Below, piece by piece: positions 25,641 to 34,515 of a stretch of DNA of 64,000 nt. Source of the stretch: Anaeromyxobacter diazotrophicus. GTDB taxonomy: Bacteria; Myxococcota; Myxococcia; Myxococcales; Anaeromyxobacteraceae. The stretch spans positions 124,001 through 188,000 of the forward strand of contig NZ_BJTG01000002.1 in assembly GCF_013340205.1 (NCBI RefSeq). Direction: 5' to 3'. The position numbers and the translations under genes were made by a program. The notes under the pieces are model-generated. The model saw nothing but the letters and a program-made list of their open reading frames with translations. It had not been told where the DNA came from and did not search any database. The first letter of the stretch is position 1. Every line of letters starts with the position of its first letter.

Positions 25641-27137
25641 ATGGACCCCCGCACCCGACCCCTGCTGCTCGCGCTGTCGCTGTGCTCCCTCGCGCTCGCC
25701 GCCGGCGCGCCCGCCGCGCGCGCCGAGGAGCGCGCCGAGGAGCGCGCCGCCGCGCCCGCCCCCGAGGCGGGAGGCGCGCCGCCGCCGGCGGACGCGCCCC
25801 CGGCGTCCGAGATCGCGCTGGCGCGCTCGTTCACCCCGTTCACCCCGCGACCGGCGCCGCCGCCCGGCGAGGCCGCCGCGCCCGCCGAGCCGCCGGCGTG
25901 GTGGAGCGTCGGCTTCCAGAGCACGTACGTCCTGCAGCGCAAGGCGGGGTTCCAGGCCCCCTACACCGGCCCGAACAGCCTCACGACCGCGCCGGAGACC
26001 GGCTACACGCTCAGCGCGACGGCGTTCCTCGGGGTGCGGCCGTGGTCGGGCCTGGAGCTGTTCTTCGACCCGGAGACGATCCAGTCCCAGGACATCTCCC
26101 ACCTCTCCGGGCTGGGCGGGCTCTCGAACGGCGAGAACCAGAAGAGCGGCGGTCCGATCCCGACCCTGTACCGGGCGCGCGTGTTCCTGCGGCAGACCGT
26201 CGACCTCGGGGGGGAGGCCGCCACGCTCGAAGCGGGCCCGAACCAGTTCGGGGGCGCGACCCGCAGCCGGCGGCTGGTCGTGACGGCCGGGAACTTCTCC
26301 TGGGGGGACGTCTTCGACGGGAACGCCTTCTCGCACGACCCCCGCACGCAGTTCCTCAACTGGGCGCTCATGAGCTACGGCGCGACGGATTACCCGGCCG
26401 ACGTGCGCGGCTACACCTGGGGGATCACGGTCGAGTACTACCAGGAGAACTGGGCGTTCCGCGCCGGGCGCTTCGCCGAGCCCATCGAGTCGAACGGGCT
26501 GGCGCTGGACGCGCACGTCCTCGACCACTACAGCGACACCGTCGAGATCGAGCACGGCCACACCGTCCTCGGCCAGCCCGGCAAGGTGCGGGTGCTGGGT
26601 ATCCGCAACTTCACGCGGATGGGGAGCTTCCGCGACGCCCTCCGGTACGCGGCGGCGAACGGCGGCGCCCCGGACGTCGCCAGCGTCCGGCGCGATCAGG
26701 CCAAGTACGGCCTCGGCGTGAGCTTCGAGCAGAACGTCCTCCCGGGCGTCGGGCTCTTCGGCCGGCTGAGCTTCAACGACGGGCGGACCGAGACGTACAG
26801 CTACGCCGAGATCGAGCGCGCGGTGGCGGCCGGCGCGAGCGTCGACGGCCGGTACTGGCGCCGGCCCGGCGACACGCTCGGGTTCGCGTGGGCGCTCGAC
26901 GCGCTCTCCGACGACCACCGCGCCTACCTCGGGGTGGGCGGCCTCGGCTTCCTCATCGGCGACGGGCGGCTCGACCGTTACCGCCCCGAGCAGATCCTCG
27001 AGGCCTACTACAGCGTGAACGCGTTCAAGGGGTTCTGGCTCACCTTCGACGCGCAGCACATCGCGAACCCCGCCTACAACGCGGACCGCGGCCCGGTGAA
27101 CGTCGCCGGCGTGCGCCTGCACGTCGAGTACCCCTAG
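25641..27137 (+). CDS. Carbohydrate-type outer-membrane porin
   Basis: A 498-residue exported protein. A signal peptide ends at ARA-E near residue 28. A Pro/Ala-rich disordered linker runs to about 90. A beta-barrel follows, with alternating polar/hydrophobic strands and frequent aromatic ends (WWSVGFQSTYVLQRKAGF, GYTLSATAFLGVRPWSGLEL, WLTFDAQHIANPAYNADRGP), closing with the motif GVRLHVEY and a terminal proline. This fits an OprB-like carbohydrate-selective porin of 14-16 strands; the substrate is unknown. The ATG was chosen for its GAGGAA site; a GTG 18 bases earlier is in frame. The position directly after a chemoreceptor may mean nutrient sensing and uptake are co-expressed. Confidence 0.75.
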   Translation: MDPRTRPLLLALSLCSLALAAGAPAARAEERAEERAAAPAPEAGGAPPPADAPPASEIALARSFTPFTPRPAPPPGEAAAPAEPPAWWSVGFQSTYVLQRKAGFQAPYTGPNSLTTAPETGYTLSATAFLGVRPWSGLELFFDPETIQSQDISHLSGLGGLSNGENQKSGGPIPTLYRARVFLRQTVDLGGEAATLEAGPNQFGGATRSRRLVVTAGNFSWGDVFDGNAFSHDPRTQFLNWALMSYGATDYPADVRGYTWGITVEYYQENWAFRAGRFAEPIESNGLALDAHVLDHYSDTVEIEHGHTVLGQPGKVRVLGIRNFTRMGSFRDALRYAAANGGAPDVASVRRDQAKYGLGVSFEQNVLPGVGLFGRLSFNDGRTETYSYAEIERAVAAGASVDGRYWRRPGDTLGFAWALDALSDDHRAYLGVGGLGFLIGDGRLDRYRPEQILEAYYSVNAFKGFWLTFDAQHIANPAYNADRGPVNVAGVRLHVEYP

Positions 27138-27278
27138 GCCGTCGCTCGCGGGAGGGCCGTGCAGGCGCCGGGCGACGGGCCCTCCGGGCGAGCGCGGCCG
27201 CGCGCGCCGACCCCACCCTGAGATCGAGCCCGCTCGCGCGCGGCTGGCGATGGGCCAGGGCTCGAAGGGGGTCCGGCC

Positions 27279-28643
27279 ATGGAGTGGGACGCGATCGTCA
27301 TCGGCAGCGGGCAGGCCGGGGTGCCGCTCGCGACCAAGCTCGCCGCGGCGGGGAAGCGCGTCGCGCTTGTCGAGCGGGGCGAGCCGGGCGGGACCTGCAC
27401 CAACACCGGCTGCACGCCGACGAAGACCATGATCGCGAGCGCGCGGGCGGCGCAGGTGGCCCGGACGGCCGGACGCCTCGGGGTCCACGCGGCGGAGGTC
27501 CGGGTGGATCTCGCCGCGGTGGTGGAGCGCAAGGAGGGGGTCGTCCGCCAGTGGCGGGAGGCCGTGCTCGGCAAGCTCCAGGGGACCGAGCGGCTGACCT
27601 TCCTCCGCGGGCACGCCAGGTTCACCGGCGAGCGCACGCTCGACGTGGGCGGGGAGCGGCACCGGGCCGCGACGGTGGTCCTCGACGTGGGGGCGCGGCC
27701 CGCGGTGCCTCCCATCCCCGGGCTCGACGCCGTCCCCTGGCTCGACAACCGGAGGGTGATGGAGCTGCGCAGCCTGCCGCCCCACCTCCTGGCGCTCGGA
27801 GGCGGCTACGTCGGGTGCGAGCTCGCGCAGATGTTCCGGCGCTTCGGGTCCGAGGTGACCGTGGTCGACCCGGGCGAGCACCTCCTCAACCGGGAGGACC
27901 CGGACATCTCGCGCGCGCTCGAGGAGGTGTTCCGGGGCGAGGGGCTCCACCTCGCCCTCGGGGCCAAGGTCGAGCGGGTCGCTTCCGCCGGCGGCGGCGT
28001 GGCGCTGCGGCTCGCCGGCGGCGAGGAGGTCCGCGGGACGCACCTGCTGGTCGCGACGGGGCGCAGGCCGAACACGGACGACCTCGGGTGCGACGCCGGG
28101 GGCATCCGGCTCGACGCGCGCGGCTTCGTCGAGATCGACGACCAGTACCGGACGAGCGCGCCGGGGGTGTACGCGGTCGGCGACGTCACCGGCGAGCCGC
28201 AGTTCACGCACGTCGCCTGGGACGACCACCGCCTCCTCTTCGGCCTCCTCACCGGCCGGTCGCAGCGGGGCCGGGGCGGCCGCGCCTATCCGTACTGCGC
28301 GTTCACCGACCCGCAGGTGGCCGGCGTGGGGCTGAACGAGCGGCGGGCGCGGGAGCAGGGCATCCCCCACGAGGTCGCGACGATGCCGTTCGAGCGCATC
28401 GCCCGGGCGGTCGAGGTGGACGAGCGGGCGGGCCTCCTGAAGGTGCTCGTCGACCCCGCGACGGAGCGGGTGCTGGGGGCCGGGATCGTCGGCGCCGAGG
28501 CGGGGGAGCTCATCCACGTCTTCGTGGCGCTCCTCCAGGCGAAGGCCTCCGTCCGCGCCATCGTCGACGCCGAGTTCGTCCACCCCACCTTCGCCGAGGG
28601 CCTGCAGACGCTCGTGATGAGCCTCGAGCGGTTCGCGTCCTGA
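27279..28643 (+). CDS. FAD-dependent pyridine nucleotide-disulfide oxidoreductase
   Basis: A 454-residue flavoprotein of the dihydrolipoamide dehydrogenase/mercuric reductase type. It has an FAD motif IVIGSGQAGVPLATKLAAAG (residues 6-25), a redox disulfide GGTCTNTGCTPTK (residues 37-49), an NAD(P) motif LALGGGYVGCELAQMFRRFG (about 168-187), and a second FAD contact (GVYAVGDVTGEPQFTHVAW). The C-terminal dimerisation domain ends in FVHPTFAEGLQTL. The expected base pair H-P-T is seen (HPTFAE). No heavy-metal-associated domain or CC tail is present, so mercury is unlikely; soluble transhydrogenase-like or quinone/thiol reduction is more likely. It stands alone between the porin and a convergent kinase gene. 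Confidence 0.87.
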   Translation: MEWDAIVIGSGQAGVPLATKLAAAGKRVALVERGEPGGTCTNTGCTPTKTMIASARAAQVARTAGRLGVHAAEVRVDLAAVVERKEGVVRQWREAVLGKLQGTERLTFLRGHARFTGERTLDVGGERHRAATVVLDVGARPAVPPIPGLDAVPWLDNRRVMELRSLPPHLLALGGGYVGCELAQMFRRFGSEVTVVDPGEHLLNREDPDISRALEEVFRGEGLHLALGAKVERVASAGGGVALRLAGGEEVRGTHLLVATGRRPNTDDLGCDAGGIRLDARGFVEIDDQYRTSAPGVYAVGDVTGEPQFTHVAWDDHRLLFGLLTGRSQRGRGGRAYPYCAFTDPQVAGVGLNERRAREQGIPHEVATMPFERIARAVEVDERAGLLKVLVDPATERVLGAGIVGAEAGELIHVFVALLQAKASVRAIVDAEFVHPTFAEGLQTLVMSLERFAS

Positions 28644-28645
28644 GC

Positions 28646-29944
28646 TCAGCCCTTGGGCAGCGACACCCGGAACACGGCGCCGCCTCCGGGGTTGTCCTCG
28701 ACGGCGATCCCGCCCCCGTGCATCTCGACGATGCGCTTCGCGATGGCGAGCCCGAGGCCAGTGCCCTTCACGCCCGCCTTCCCGAGCCGCTCGAACCGGT
28801 TGAACAGCCGGGGCTTGTCGGCGTCGGGGACGCCCTCGCCGCGATCCGCCACCGACACGTGCCAGCGGTCGCCCGCGTCCTCCACCCCGACCGCCACCGT
28901 CCCCTGGTCCGGGCCGTACTTGACCGCGTTCGAGATGAGGTTCGCGAAGACGTCCGCGATCAGGGGGTGCGCGCGCGTGAGGTAGCCCGCGCCGCGCCCC
29001 TGGTAGGCGATGCGGCCGCGCCGCGCCTCGGCGAAGGGCTCGCTCTGCGCCACCACCTCCGCCAGCACCGCTCCGAGGTCGAGCTGCTCGAGCGCGATCT
29101 CCCGCGCCGCCGACACCTTCGCGTAGAGGGCGGCGCTGTCGATCATCTCGGTGAGCTGGGCGCAGCCGCGGCGGGCCCGGGCCACGAGCTGCTGCGACCG
29201 CGGCGCGTGCTCCTCCTTGTCGAGCAGGTCGAGGGCCAGCCTCACCGTGCTGACCGGGCCGAGCAGATCGTGGCGGAGGATGTCGGCGAACAGCTCCTTG
29301 AGCTGGTTGGCGTCCTCGAGCCGGTGCGCGTAGCCCCGCAGCTCCTCCTCGGTGCGCTTCCGCTCGGAGATGTCGCGGATGATGCCGATGGCGGCCGGCG
29401 GCCGCCCGAGGCCCCCCGGCACCAGCGCGGTCGCGAGCCAGACGGGGAACACGTGCCCGTCCTTGTGCCGTACGTCGAGCTCGCCCGCCCAGCGTCCGGC
29501 GCGCTGGAGCGCGGGGAGGATGATGCGCTCGGCGAAGTGAGGGTCGGCGTTCATGAGGTCGACGTGCCGGCCGCGCAGCTCCTCGGGCCCGTACCCGTAG
29601 AGCGCCTGGACGGCCGCGTTGGAGTAGCAGACCCGGCCCTGGACATCGACCACCTGGACGCCGTCGGGCGCCTCGGCGAGCGCCGCGGTGAGGAGCTGGA
29701 GGCGCGCGCGATCCTGGGTCCGGACGAAGAGCAGGACGAGGAGCGTGGCCACCACCGCGCGCATCCAGAGCTCGGGGGCGCTGGGGTGGAACAGCTCCTG
29801 CACGAAGACGCCCCCGAGGAAGCCGGCGTCGACCGCGGCGTCGACGATCCAGGCCGCGACCACGCTCGCCCCGGTCGCGGCCGCGAGCTGGCGGACGCGA
29901 GCGCGCCGGTTCGGCGACAGCAACCAGAGGGTGTACGAGGACAT
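28646..29944 (-). CDS. PAS-domain sensor histidine kinase
   Basis: About 432 residues. Two hydrophobic segments near the N-terminus form a membrane hairpin (about 30-50 and 65-80). A PAS domain follows (about 90-200; LAEAPDGVQVVDVQGRVCYS). Then comes a HisKA helix with phospho-acceptor His in FADILRHDLLGPVSTVRL, and an HATPase domain with the N box (NLISNAVKYG), a G1-like DRGEGVPDAD and KGTGLGLAI. No receiver domain or adjacent response regulator is present, so it is an orphan kinase. The ATG at 29944 is uncertain: other in-frame ATGs lie 60 and 105 bases upstream, and none has a good ribosome site. Confidence 0.86.
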   Translation of the reverse strand: MSSYTLWLLSPNRRARVRQLAAATGASVVAAWIVDAAVDAGFLGGVFVQELFHPSAPELWMRAVVATLLVLLFVRTQDRARLQLLTAALAEAPDGVQVVDVQGRVCYSNAAVQALYGYGPEELRGRHVDLMNADPHFAERIILPALQRAGRWAGELDVRHKDGHVFPVWLATALVPGGLGRPPAAIGIIRDISERKRTEEELRGYAHRLEDANQLKELFADILRHDLLGPVSTVRLALDLLDKEEHAPRSQQLVARARRGCAQLTEMIDSAALYAKVSAAREIALEQLDLGAVLAEVVAQSEPFAEARRGRIAYQGRGAGYLTRAHPLIADVFANLISNAVKYGPDQGTVAVGVEDAGDRWHVSVADRGEGVPDADKPRLFNRFERLGKAGVKGTGLGLAIAKRIVEMHGGGIAVEDNPGGGAVFRVSLPKG

Positions 29945-30248
29945 GCGAGGGGCGGACAGGATCGGCCCTGGCGGCGGGCCGGTCAACCCCCAGCTGAGAC
30001 CCATCGTACGATCGCACGCAGAGCGAAGGAGCTCGCCCGCGCCGTCCACCCCGGCCCGCGGCCGCCACCGTGCGGAAAAACGGGTGGACGGACGTGTGGT
30101 TGCAGCCGCCTCCCCCGCCGAGGTCGCGAGGGGCCTCGCCGGCCGCGCGGCGCGCGCCCCGGGCGGGCTCGAGAACTCGGGCGGCGAGCCCCCGCCGCGG
30201 ATAACTCACGGTGGCTGGTTCACCCTCGCGGTCACGGCGGAGTGCCCT

Positions 30249-31226
30249 TTGTCGAGAACGTCCCTCCTGCGCAGCCTCGCCCTCCTCGGCTCGGCGGGGC
30301 TCGCCTGCGCGCACCCGGGCGGCTCCGCGAAGACGGGCGACGGCGCCGGCGGTGCGGGCCCGGTCGAGCTCAAGTTCGCCTGGCCCGACGGCTTCCAGTC
30401 GCACGTCCTCATCGCGCACGAGGCGCGCCGGTCGGGCGCGGAGCCGACCGGCCTCATCGCCCGGCAGCGCATGGTCGCGGAGAAGCAGGGGAGCGAGGTC
30501 CGGGTGTCCACCCGCGACGTCGCCGCCCGCGGCAACGAGCCCGACCTCGAGTCCATCGTGAAGATCAACGAGGCGCTCGTGCAGGTCGTCGCGCCCGACG
30601 GCCGGTTCAGGCGCGCCGAGGGCCTCGACCAGGCGCTCGCGGCGATCAAGACCGCCACGCCCGAGGAGCGCGAGAAGGCGCGGCAGGCGCTCATCCGCTC
30701 GACCGCGTTCGACTGGGAGCTCATGGTGGGCGCCTGGGCGGGCGAGCAGCTCGCGCCCGACCAGCCGAAGCGCAAGCAGCTCCAGGGCTACGTCCCGCAC
30801 ATCGTCGCGGTCGAGGCGCTGCTCGAGGTCGAGTACGGGCTCGAGGGGCGGGTGCCGTGCACCGAGCAGGAGACGGAGCGCCGCTGCGTCCAGCTCTCGT
30901 ACCGGGCCAGCCTGGCGCCGGGGGACCGGCCGGCGACGCTCGACCGGCTCCGGCGGATCACCACCTCCGAGGCGGCGAAGGCGACCCCCGAGGACGTGCA
31001 CGCGGACATCGAGCTGCTCCTCGTCACGGAACCGGAGACGCTCATCCCGCACCGGATGACCCAGCGCGAGCGCCTGCGCCTCCGCCTGCGGCTGGCCGAG
31101 GGGCGCGTGGTGGAGACCGAGGACCGCTCCGAGGACACCTACCTCTTCTCGGATCGGGAGCTCTCCGCCCCGGAGCCCGAGCGGAAGCCGGAGAGCAAGC
31201 CGGAGGGCAGGTCCGGCGACCTGTGA
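30249..31226 (+). CDS. Predicted lipoprotein, function unknown
   Basis: A 325-residue protein with a short signal sequence (SRTSLLRSLALLGSAGLAC) ending in a lipobox, so it is probably membrane-anchored through the cysteine. The mature protein is mixed and mostly soluble, with a helix-rich middle and an acidic, lysine-rich tail (PERKPESKPEGRSGDL). I found no known domain. The TTG start is favoured because a GGAG site lies six bases upstream and it positions the signal sequence exactly; longer in-frame starts add non-signal sequence. It is followed by a small gene on the opposite strand. Conserved-hypothetical lipoprotein is the safest label. Confidence 0.7.
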   Translation: MSRTSLLRSLALLGSAGLACAHPGGSAKTGDGAGGAGPVELKFAWPDGFQSHVLIAHEARRSGAEPTGLIARQRMVAEKQGSEVRVSTRDVAARGNEPDLESIVKINEALVQVVAPDGRFRRAEGLDQALAAIKTATPEEREKARQALIRSTAFDWELMVGAWAGEQLAPDQPKRKQLQGYVPHIVAVEALLEVEYGLEGRVPCTEQETERRCVQLSYRASLAPGDRPATLDRLRRITTSEAAKATPEDVHADIELLLVTEPETLIPHRMTQRERLRLRLRLAEGRVVETEDRSEDTYLFSDRELSAPEPERKPESKPEGRSGDL

Positions 31227-31252
31227 GCGGCGCCGCGGGCCGTGCCGGCCCG

Positions 31253-31453
31253 CTACTCCCCGCGCGTCGGGCAGCCGTAGGCGACCACCTCGACCTCCGC
31301 GTCCGGGTGGCGGCTCCGCAGCAGGACGGCGTACTCCTCGACGCGCTGGCGGTTGCGGCTGCCGCAGATCGGCGGCTCGAGCCGCTCGTCCGCGGTCAGC
31401 ACGGGCGAGGTGCAGGCCGGGGTCCCGTTCACGCTGACGTGCCAGATCGCCAT
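31253..31453 (-). CDS. Small hypothetical protein with four cysteines
   Basis: A 66-residue protein with strong third-position GC bias, so it is probably coding. It contains T-P-A-C-T-S-P, PPICGSRNRQR and VVAYGCPTRGE segments. Two of its three cysteines plus the charged environment could bind metal, but no family is recognised. No good ribosome site precedes the ATG, so a slightly longer start is possible. It ends 27 bases past the lipoprotein stop, on the opposite strand. Strand and frame were chosen because the alternatives give little sensible protein here. Confidence 0.5.
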   Translation of the reverse strand: MAIWHVSVNGTPACTSPVLTADERLEPPICGSRNRQRVEEYAVLLRSRHPDAEVEVVAYGCPTRGE

Positions 31454-31579
31454 CGCCGCGAGGATAACCCGGCGGCTCCCGCTTGGGGTCCGGCGGGCGC
31501 GAGCCATGCGCGTCGGCCCCGCGCGCGCCAGATGATCCGGGCGAGGCGGCTTCCGCTCGGCCGCTCGCGGAGGATCCTC

Positions 31580-31993
31580 GTGACGACGTCGAACCCCGCC
31601 ACCCGTTGGTCCGCGCTCGCGCCCTACCTGCTCAGCCTGCTCCGGATCGTGGCCGCCTTCCTCTTCATCCAGTTCGGGACGGCGAAGCTCTTCGCGCTCC
31701 CGGCGGCGGTCATCCCGGGCGGCGGCACCGTGCCGCTCGCGTCGCTGCCGGGGATCGCGGGCGCCCTGGAGGCGTTCGGCGGCGCGCTCCTCCTGGTCGG
31801 CCTGTTCACGCGGCCGGTGGCGTTCCTGCTGTCCGGGGAGATGGCCTTCGCCTACTTCATCGGCCACGCGCCGAAGGGCTTCTGGCCGGTCCTCAACCAG
31901 GGGCACCCCGCCATCCTGTTCTGCTTCGTCTGGCTCTACCACTCGGCCGCCGGCGCCGGCCCGTGGAGCCTCGACGCGCTGCGGAGGAGGTGA
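31580..31993 (+). CDS. DoxX-family membrane protein
   Basis: A 137-residue protein with four membrane helices: LLRIVAAFLFIQFGTAKLFA, a helix around GIAGALEAFGGALLLVGLFT, PVAFLLSGEMAFAYFIGHAP, and FCFVWLYHSAAGAGPWSLDA. This fits the DoxX/SURF4 family, with the family's G-x-x-K near helix 1 and G-P-W-S-L-D ending. Members are linked to thiosulfate-quinone oxidoreductase or disulfide/oxidative stress systems; the role here is not known. The GTG start has GGAGG six bases upstream. It lies just before the convergent end of an AraC gene. Confidence 0.85.
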   Translation: MTTSNPATRWSALAPYLLSLLRIVAAFLFIQFGTAKLFALPAAVIPGGGTVPLASLPGIAGALEAFGGALLLVGLFTRPVAFLLSGEMAFAYFIGHAPKGFWPVLNQGHPAILFCFVWLYHSAAGAGPWSLDALRRR

Positions 31994-32033
31994 GCGGCGC
32001 GGCTCGCCCGAGCCCAGCGCCGGCCAGCGACGG

Positions 32034-33071
32034 TCAGGGCGCGGCGCCCCGCCGCCGGTGCGCGACCGGCGAGCGCCCCGTCCACTGCCGGAAGGCGCGG
32101 GAGAAGCTCTTCTCGCTCCGGAAGCCGACCGCCCAGGCCACCTGCTTGACCGAGCGGCCGCTGCGGTCCAGCAGCTCGACGGCCAGCTCGCGCCGCGCCG
32201 CGTCCTTCAGGGCCTGGAGCGACGAGCCCTCCTCGCGGATCTGGCGGTGCAGGCTCCGGACCGAGACGTGGAGCTCCCGCGCCAGGTCGGCGGCGCTGCG
32301 GAGGCGGTCGGCGCGGCTGCGCAGCGCCTGGCGCACCCGCCGCACGAGCAGCCGGTCGCGCCGGTACGGGAGCACGGTCAGCGGCAGCGCCCGCTGCAGC
32401 ATGAGCTGGAGCGCGTGCTCGTCGCGCTGCAGCGGGAGCGCGAGGTACTGCGCGTCGAAGCTGAGGCTCGCCGGCCCGGCGTCGAACGCGACCGGGCCGG
32501 GGAAGAGGAGCGGGTAGACGTCGGCGTGGGGCGGGGCCGCGAAGGGGAAGGTGACCCGCAGGAGCGGGATGCGGGAGTCGACCGCCCAGCAGGCGTACCC
32601 GTGCACGTACCTGAGGAGCGTGAGGAGGCAGAACTCGCGCAGGTCGCCGAAGCGGCGGCGCTCGGCGATGGAGAGGGTGGCCTCCGCCCCCGCGTGCGAG
32701 AGCTGGAGCAGCACGTCGTCGGTCAGGAGCCGGTGGTGGCGGCACCAGCGCTTGAGCGCGACCCCGAGCGTCGGGGCGGTGATCGACGCGCGGCAGAGCA
32801 TCCCGTAGCTGCCCCAGGGGAGCTTGCGCGAGAACCAGCCGAGCGCCTCGTCGTCGAGCTGCCGCATGGCGGCCTCGGACACGACCTCCATCTGCCGGGC
32901 GGTGATGCGGGCGCTCGAGCTGGCGAGCTGGGCTGGCGTGATCTGCGCCGCCCGCAGCGCCTCGCCGGGGTCCTCGCCGTAGCGCTCGTACCCCCGGACG
33001 AGGGCGCGGACGAAGGCCATGGGGGTGGCGGCCGGGGCGGGGAGGGAGCGGCGGGGGGGCGTCCGGGCCAT
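32034..33071 (-). CDS. AraC-family transcriptional regulator (OruR/ArgR-like)
   Basis: A 345-residue regulator. The N-terminal ligand domain (about 20-205; [20 protein letters not shown]) is of the arabinose-binding-like PF12625 type. The C-terminal domain (about 245-340) holds two helix-turn-helix motifs, [20 protein letters not shown] and [20 protein letters not shown], the second matching the AraC signature. Such regulators usually activate catabolic genes after binding a metabolite. The gene diverges from the isovaleryl-CoA dehydrogenase operon across 143 bp, so control of leucine/branched-chain breakdown is a reasonable inference. The chosen ATG has a GGGGGCG run before it; an in-frame TTG start lies 42 bases upstream. 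Confidence 0.88.
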   Translation of the reverse strand: MARTPPRRSLPAPAATPMAFVRALVRGYERYGEDPGEALRAAQITPAQLASSSARITARQMEVVSEAAMRQLDDEALGWFSRKLPWGSYGMLCRASITAPTLGVALKRWCRHHRLLTDDVLLQLSHAGAEATLSIAERRRFGDLREFCLLTLLRYVHGYACWAVDSRIPLLRVTFPFAAPPHADVYPLLFPGPVAFDAGPASLSFDAQYLALPLQRDEHALQLMLQRALPLTVLPYRRDRLLVRRVRQALRSRADRLRSAADLARELHVSVRSLHRQIREEGSSLQALKDAARRELAVELLDRSGRSVKQVAWAVGFRSEKSFSRAFRQWTGRSPVAHRRRGAAP

Positions 33072-33214
33072 CGCCCCCGGATCATGATCGAGCTGGCACG
33101 ATTTGCAACCCAACTGGCGGCCTGTGTGCCCGCGCGGCCGACATGCTCAGGGACGCGATCGTCCGGCGGGCGCGGCAGCCGCCGCCGGCCCGGACGGCGC
33201 GGAGGAGTCCGCAC

Positions 33215-34489
33215 ATGGAGCCGATGGGCCTCGAGGCGAGCAGCGATCCCCGCAGCGCGGCGCCGCGTCACGGCGCGAAGGGCGATCCCGCGCCGCCGCG
33301 CGGCGGCGACGCCGTGGTGGCCGCGCTGCGCTACCCCGGCCTCGACCACGGCCTGGGCGAGACGGCCGACCTGCTCCGCGAGACGGTGCGGCAGTTCGCG
33401 GCCGAGGAGCTCGCGCCGCGCGCGGCGGACATCGACCGGGAGAACCACTTCCCGATGGACCTCTGGCGCAAGATGGGGGCGCTCGGCCTCCTCGGCGTGA
33501 CCGTCGACCCGCGGTACGGCGGCGCCGGCATGAGCTACCTCGAGCACGTGCTGGCGGTGGAGGAGCTCAGCCGCGCCTCGGCCGCGGTGGGGCTCGCCTA
33601 CGGCGCGCACTCGAACCTGTGCGTGAACCAGATCCACCGCAACGCGAGCGAGGCGCAGAAGCAGCGTTACCTGCCGAAGCTCGTCTCCGGCGAGCACGTG
33701 GGCGCGCTCGCCATGAGCGAGCCGGGCGCGGGCTCCGACGTGGTGGGCATGAAGCTCCGGGCCGAGAAGCGGGGCGACCGCTACGTGCTCAACGGCAGCA
33801 AGATGTGGATCACGAACGGGCCGCACGCGGACGTGACCGTGGTCTACGCGAAGACCGATCCCGCCGCCGGCCCGCGCGGCATCACCGCCTTCCTGGTGGA
33901 GAAGGGCTTCCCGGGCTTCTCGACCGCGCAGAAGCTCGACAAGCTCGGCATGCGCGGGTCGGACACCTGCGAGCTCCTCTTCGAGGACTGCGAGGTCCCG
34001 GAGGAGAACGTCATGGGCGGGGTCGGGCGCGGCGTGAACGTGCTCATGAGCGGCCTCGACTACGAGCGGCTCGTGCTCGCCGGCGGCCCGCTCGGCATCA
34101 TGCAGGCGTGCCTCGACGTGGTGATCCCGTACGTCCACGAGCGCAAGCAGTTCGGCCAGGCCATCGGCGAGTTCCAGCTCATGCAGGGGAAGCTGGCCGA
34201 CATGTACACGACGCTCAGCGCCTGCCGCGCCTACGTGTACGCGGTGGCGCGGCAGTGCAGCGCCGGCAAGACCGCCCGCAAGGACGCGGCCGGCGCCATC
34301 CTCTACGCCTCCGAGCGCGCCACCCGCATGGCGCTCGACGCCATCCAGTGCCTGGGCGGCAACGGCTACATCAACGACTTCCCCACCGGCCGGCTCCTGC
34401 GCGACGCGAAGCTGTACGAGATCGGCGCCGGGACGAGCGAGATCCGGCGCATGCTCATCGGCCGCGAGCTCTTCAACGAGACCGCCTGA
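33215..34489 (+). CDS. ivd: Isovaleryl-CoA dehydrogenase (acyl-CoA dehydrogenase family)
   Basis: A 424-residue flavoenzyme that oxidises isovaleryl-CoA to 3-methylcrotonyl-CoA in leucine breakdown, passing electrons to ETF. The family N-terminal, middle and C-terminal acyl-CoA dehydrogenase domains are all present. [20 protein letters not shown] and [18 protein letters not shown] mark the FAD/substrate region. The catalytic glutamate is in the isovaleryl-specific segment [20 protein letters not shown] (Glu284), which separates it from most other family members. GGAGGAG lies upstream of the chosen ATG. It is first in an operon with both methylcrotonyl-CoA carboxylase subunits, which supports the assignment. 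Confidence 0.92.
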   Translation: MEPMGLEASSDPRSAAPRHGAKGDPAPPRGGDAVVAALRYPGLDHGLGETADLLRETVRQFAAEELAPRAADIDRENHFPMDLWRKMGALGLLGVTVDPRYGGAGMSYLEHVLAVEELSRASAAVGLAYGAHSNLCVNQIHRNASEAQKQRYLPKLVSGEHVGALAMSEPGAGSDVVGMKLRAEKRGDRYVLNGSKMWITNGPHADVTVVYAKTDPAAGPRGITAFLVEKGFPGFSTAQKLDKLGMRGSDTCELLFEDCEVPEENVMGGVGRGVNVLMSGLDYERLVLAGGPLGIMQACLDVVIPYVHERKQFGQAIGEFQLMQGKLADMYTTLSACRAYVYAVARQCSAGKTARKDAAGAILYASERATRMALDAIQCLGGNGYINDFPTGRLLRDAKLYEIGAGTSEIRRMLIGRELFNETA

Positions 34490-34515
34490 TCGCCGGAGCG
34501 AGGATCCACGCCGCC

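Noticed and set aside
23997-31052. Very long open frame on the reverse strand (over 2300 codons)
   Set aside because: It lies opposite well-supported genes (chemoreceptor, porin, disulfide reductase, lipoprotein) and only coincides with the kinase at 28646. High GC removes stop codons from opposite frames.
25571-31993. Very long open forward frame of over 2100 codons
   Set aside because: Only its final part (31580-31993) encodes a recognisable protein, DoxX; the rest shadows other genes in different frames.
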